Of a DNA stretch of 64,000 nt, positions 63,301-64,000 are shown piece after piece; position 1 is the first letter of the stretch; each line of letters begins with the position of its first letter. The notes beneath the pieces were generated by a model, which had not been told where the DNA came from, ran no database searches, and was given only the letters and a program-made list of their open reading frames with translations. Both the position numbers and the translations under genes were made by a program. Source of the DNA: Bacteroidia bacterium (GTDB lineage: Bacteria; Bacteroidota; Bacteroidia; B-17B0; Aurantibacillaceae); contig JAEUTP010000019.1 of NCBI GenBank assembly GCA_016787705.1, forward strand, positions 49,932 to 113,931. The letters are read 5' to 3'.

Positions 63301-63772
63301 TGTTTCATTATCGGCCACACAAACCTTATTATGCAACAGCGATGCGCCGGTAACATTAAGCGGTTCGCCTTCAGGCGGTGTGTTTAGTGGCCCCGGAGTT
63401 ACAGGTAACAGCTTTAATCCAAATATTGGCGCAGGAAATTATGCAGCAGTATATTCTTATACCAATGCCAATGGCTGCTCTAATACCGATATACTTAACA
63501 TGACCGTATCGGTTTGTACTGGTATTAAAACAATTGCAGATAATACATCATTAAACATTTACCCTAACCCGGCCAACGATTATTTTATGGTTGTTGCAGC
63601 GGCAAACCGTAGTTTGGTTTTAAGCGATGCTTTAGGAAAAATAATTCTGGTAAAAGAAATTTCAGCTGCCGAAGAAAAAATAAGCATTGGCCAATTAGCT
63701 AAAGGCATTTATTTTATTGAGGTAAAGCAAAATGCTAAAGCTATTTACAGAACTAAATTGGTAAAAGAATAA
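60308..63772 (+). CDS. T9SS-secreted M4 (thermolysin-like) metalloprotease
   Basis: 1154 residues. Signal peptide (about 1-22). FTP/PepSY propeptide (about 50-230). The M4 catalytic domain (about 240-555) has the zinc motif HEITH (371-375) and downstream Glu in GALNESFSDIFG (about residue 395, 24 after the first His, as in thermolysin), plus GVHTNSGVSNYWFYLL with its catalytic His. A PKD domain (about 558-625, YTWNFGDGSPVSTSTNP) follows, then repetitive Ig-like/beta modules (about 640-1075), two with NASAASNYTWSTGS / ANGANSYSWSSGQ. A C-terminal T9SS sorting domain (about 1082-1154, NIYPNPANDYFMV...KGIYFIEV) ends it. It is a secreted or surface protease. Confidence 0.93.
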   Translation: MKVFYLKNVIALTLITCNSLTAQNNNKLKEIAKEYTYNSNNQVNFVKLKEDYVINEAQVEAFLNSVVLNNSDVKAVKIKSEPDHLGYLNSKYQLHYKNAVINNAVIIVHSKNGQVISINGDLSLIQKPLNSINLSESAALQAALKKVNAKKYKWENKVEEEHTKQVLNKPDFTYYPKGQLVLFTQHTVAKQPSVLYAYKFNIYAEEPLYRANVIVDAKSGAILEEENLICHADVTNTVVTKYSGTQTVTADNNGGTYRLRETARGLGIETYNMQNTATYSATDFTNATTNWTAVNVDQAARDAHWGAEMTYDYYMLNHSRNSIDNAGYKLLSYVHYNTNYNNAFWDGLRMTYGDGNGTTFTILTALDVCGHEITHGLTSNTSNLTYSNESGALNESFSDIFGTMIENYGRPTQWDWKIGQDITPGGQGIRNMSNPNLFQDPDTYLGTYWYTGTNDNGGVHTNSGVSNYWFYLLSQGGTGTNDINNAYNVIGITKASAALIAFRALTVYFTPSTNYMAARGYCIQAAKDIFGNCSNEVVQTTNAWYAVGVGPAYASTVTSNFVANSTSFCSIPASVIFSNTSVNGNTYTWNFGDGSPVSTSTNPAHTYTAAGTYTVKLKANGCLTAVDSITKPSYIVINIPNNPVTTGGLRCGTGTVSLNASGTSQLYWYATSTATGTPLNIGTNYVTPSIAANTTYYVVNTSTNAPVFGAATNTSIGAGGNYNTAGQYQVFDVIQNSTLKTAVMYASTAGNRTVELRNSANVLITSTVVNCAIGSNTVNLDFDLTPGTGYRLGLGGTTINVYRNSAGGAYPYNIGGLVSITGSSAGGGYYYFFYNWQVQKNNCTSAPIAVTATVNAAPALTVNSATICAGQSVNLNASAASNYTWSTGSNAAFINVSPASTTVYNLTASNGPGCNANTTATVTVNSNPNVIVSSATVCEGQSANLTANGANSYSWSSGQNTSGITVTPLNSTTYTVYGTSNNCSTSAIANVVINMLPNVSLSATQTLLCNSDAPVTLSGSPSGGVFSGPGVTGNSFNPNIGAGNYAAVYSYTNANGCSNTDILNMTVSVCTGIKTIADNTSLNIYPNPANDYFMVVAAANRSLVLSDALGKIILVKEISAAEEKISIGQLAKGIYFIEVKQNAKAIYRTKLVKE

Positions 63773-63807
63773 TTAGTAGTATTAAAAAAATATTTATGCA
63801 AAACATG

Positions 63808-63857
63808 CGCCTATACACCATATTTTGTTGTATAGGCGTGATAAAGTCACGCCTATA
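63808..63857 (+). terminator. two mutually exclusive hairpins after the M4 protease gene
   Basis: Hairpin A: CGCCTATACA (63808-63817) with TGTATAGGCG (63829-63838). Hairpin B: TATAGGCGTGA (63831-63841) with TCACGCCTATA (63847-63857), 11 perfect pairs. They share the middle arm, so only one can form. There is no clean T run after either, so a terminator, an attenuator-like switch or a repeat remnant are all possible. Confidence 0.5.
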
Positions 63858-63941
63858 AGGTAGTTAGGCTGCATTAGGCGGGGCCCCTGCGTGTGCGGTC
63901 GCGTTTTACCAGGACAAATAAACGCCGAGATTTTATATCAC

Positions 63942-63974
63942 TTTTGATTTAAGCTTTTAGTCTTTATAATTTTG
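63942..63974 (+). promoter_or_regulatory. Bacteroidota-type promoter for a gene beyond the window
   Basis: TTTTG (63942-63946), 20 bases, TAATTTTG (63967-63974), an exact -33/-7 pair. Transcription would start near 63979 and run out of the window. The preceding stretch 63870-63910 is unusually GC-rich (GGGGCCCC at 63880-63887). Confidence 0.5.
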
Positions 63975-64000
63975 TAAGAGCTTCAAGTTGTTCGACCGAT

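Noticed and set aside
63863..63869. GTTAGGC resembling an integron attC core
   Set aside because: No matching RYYYAAC partner with the right spacing, no cassette gene and no integrase.

Overview
The window is chromosomal DNA of a member of the Bacteroidota. The evidence is: AT-rich composition; promoters of the TTG / TAnnTTTG type (clear at 3380-3410, 40090-40118 and 63942-63974); almost no Shine-Dalgarno sequences; four proteins with C-terminal type IX secretion (T9SS) sorting domains; a TonB-dependent receptor paired with a DUF4249 lipoprotein; and many Bacteroidota-typical families (DUF2490, DUF4382, Y_Y_Y/propeller sensors ending in SpoIIE phosphatases). The genus cannot be placed from sequence alone. 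No rRNA, tRNA, CRISPR array, prophage or transposase was seen. No gene-free stretch exceeds about 290 bases.

Layout. 1-19.2 kb is mostly housekeeping: the tail of an RND/MMPL exporter, tRNA-modifying mnmD, an HI0933-type flavoprotein, transaldolase, rpsO, pnp, a UDP-GlcNAc 2-epimerase (wecB), radC, an MFS exporter, a TIGR02757 protein, a large propeller/SpoIIE sensor, aconitase and a TPR protein that looks like a truncated SpoIIE sensor. 19.2-28.3 kb holds an acyltransferase, hutI, a TonB receptor plus DUF4249 pair, chorismate synthase, a DUF4382 lipoprotein, a hotdog thioesterase and a glutathione-peroxidase-like protein.

28.3-40.1 kb is the most unusual part. A minus-strand run reads, in transcription order: LytS-like kinase, LytTR regulator, T9SS arylsulfotransferase-like protein, T9SS protein, T9SS CotH kinase with a lamin-tail domain, lipoprotein, secreted YD-like repeat protein, VTC-type polyphosphate polymerase-like protein, DUF4956 membrane protein and DUF2490-like barrel. 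Next to it is a second lipoprotein plus DUF2490 pair. The set suggests envelope or surface modification spanning cytoplasm, periplasm, outer membrane and secreted products.

40.1-58.0 kb is a surface-glycan locus. It has 18 genes, 17 on the minus strand: glycosyltransferases of several folds, an alpha-1,2-fucosyltransferase-like enzyme, methyltransferases (one fused to a glycosyltransferase), two FemAB/GNAT-fold proteins, a deacetylase-like protein and a Wzt-type ABC ATPase with a C-terminal carbohydrate-binding domain. The matching permease is not in the window. T9SS cargo is commonly anchored to an A-type LPS, so this locus could supply that anchor (inference). 58-64 kb carries a conserved hypothetical, an O-methyltransferase, a catalytically dead-looking YiiX-like protein and a T9SS M4 metalloprotease.

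Two themes cut across the window. First, at least six different palindromic or inverted-repeat elements occur, mostly between genes and often between convergent genes; one lies in frame inside aroC. Second, several genes lack an ATG/GTG/TTG at the start their protein family demands, and several -7 boxes abut the start codon, which suggests leaderless or non-canonical initiation.
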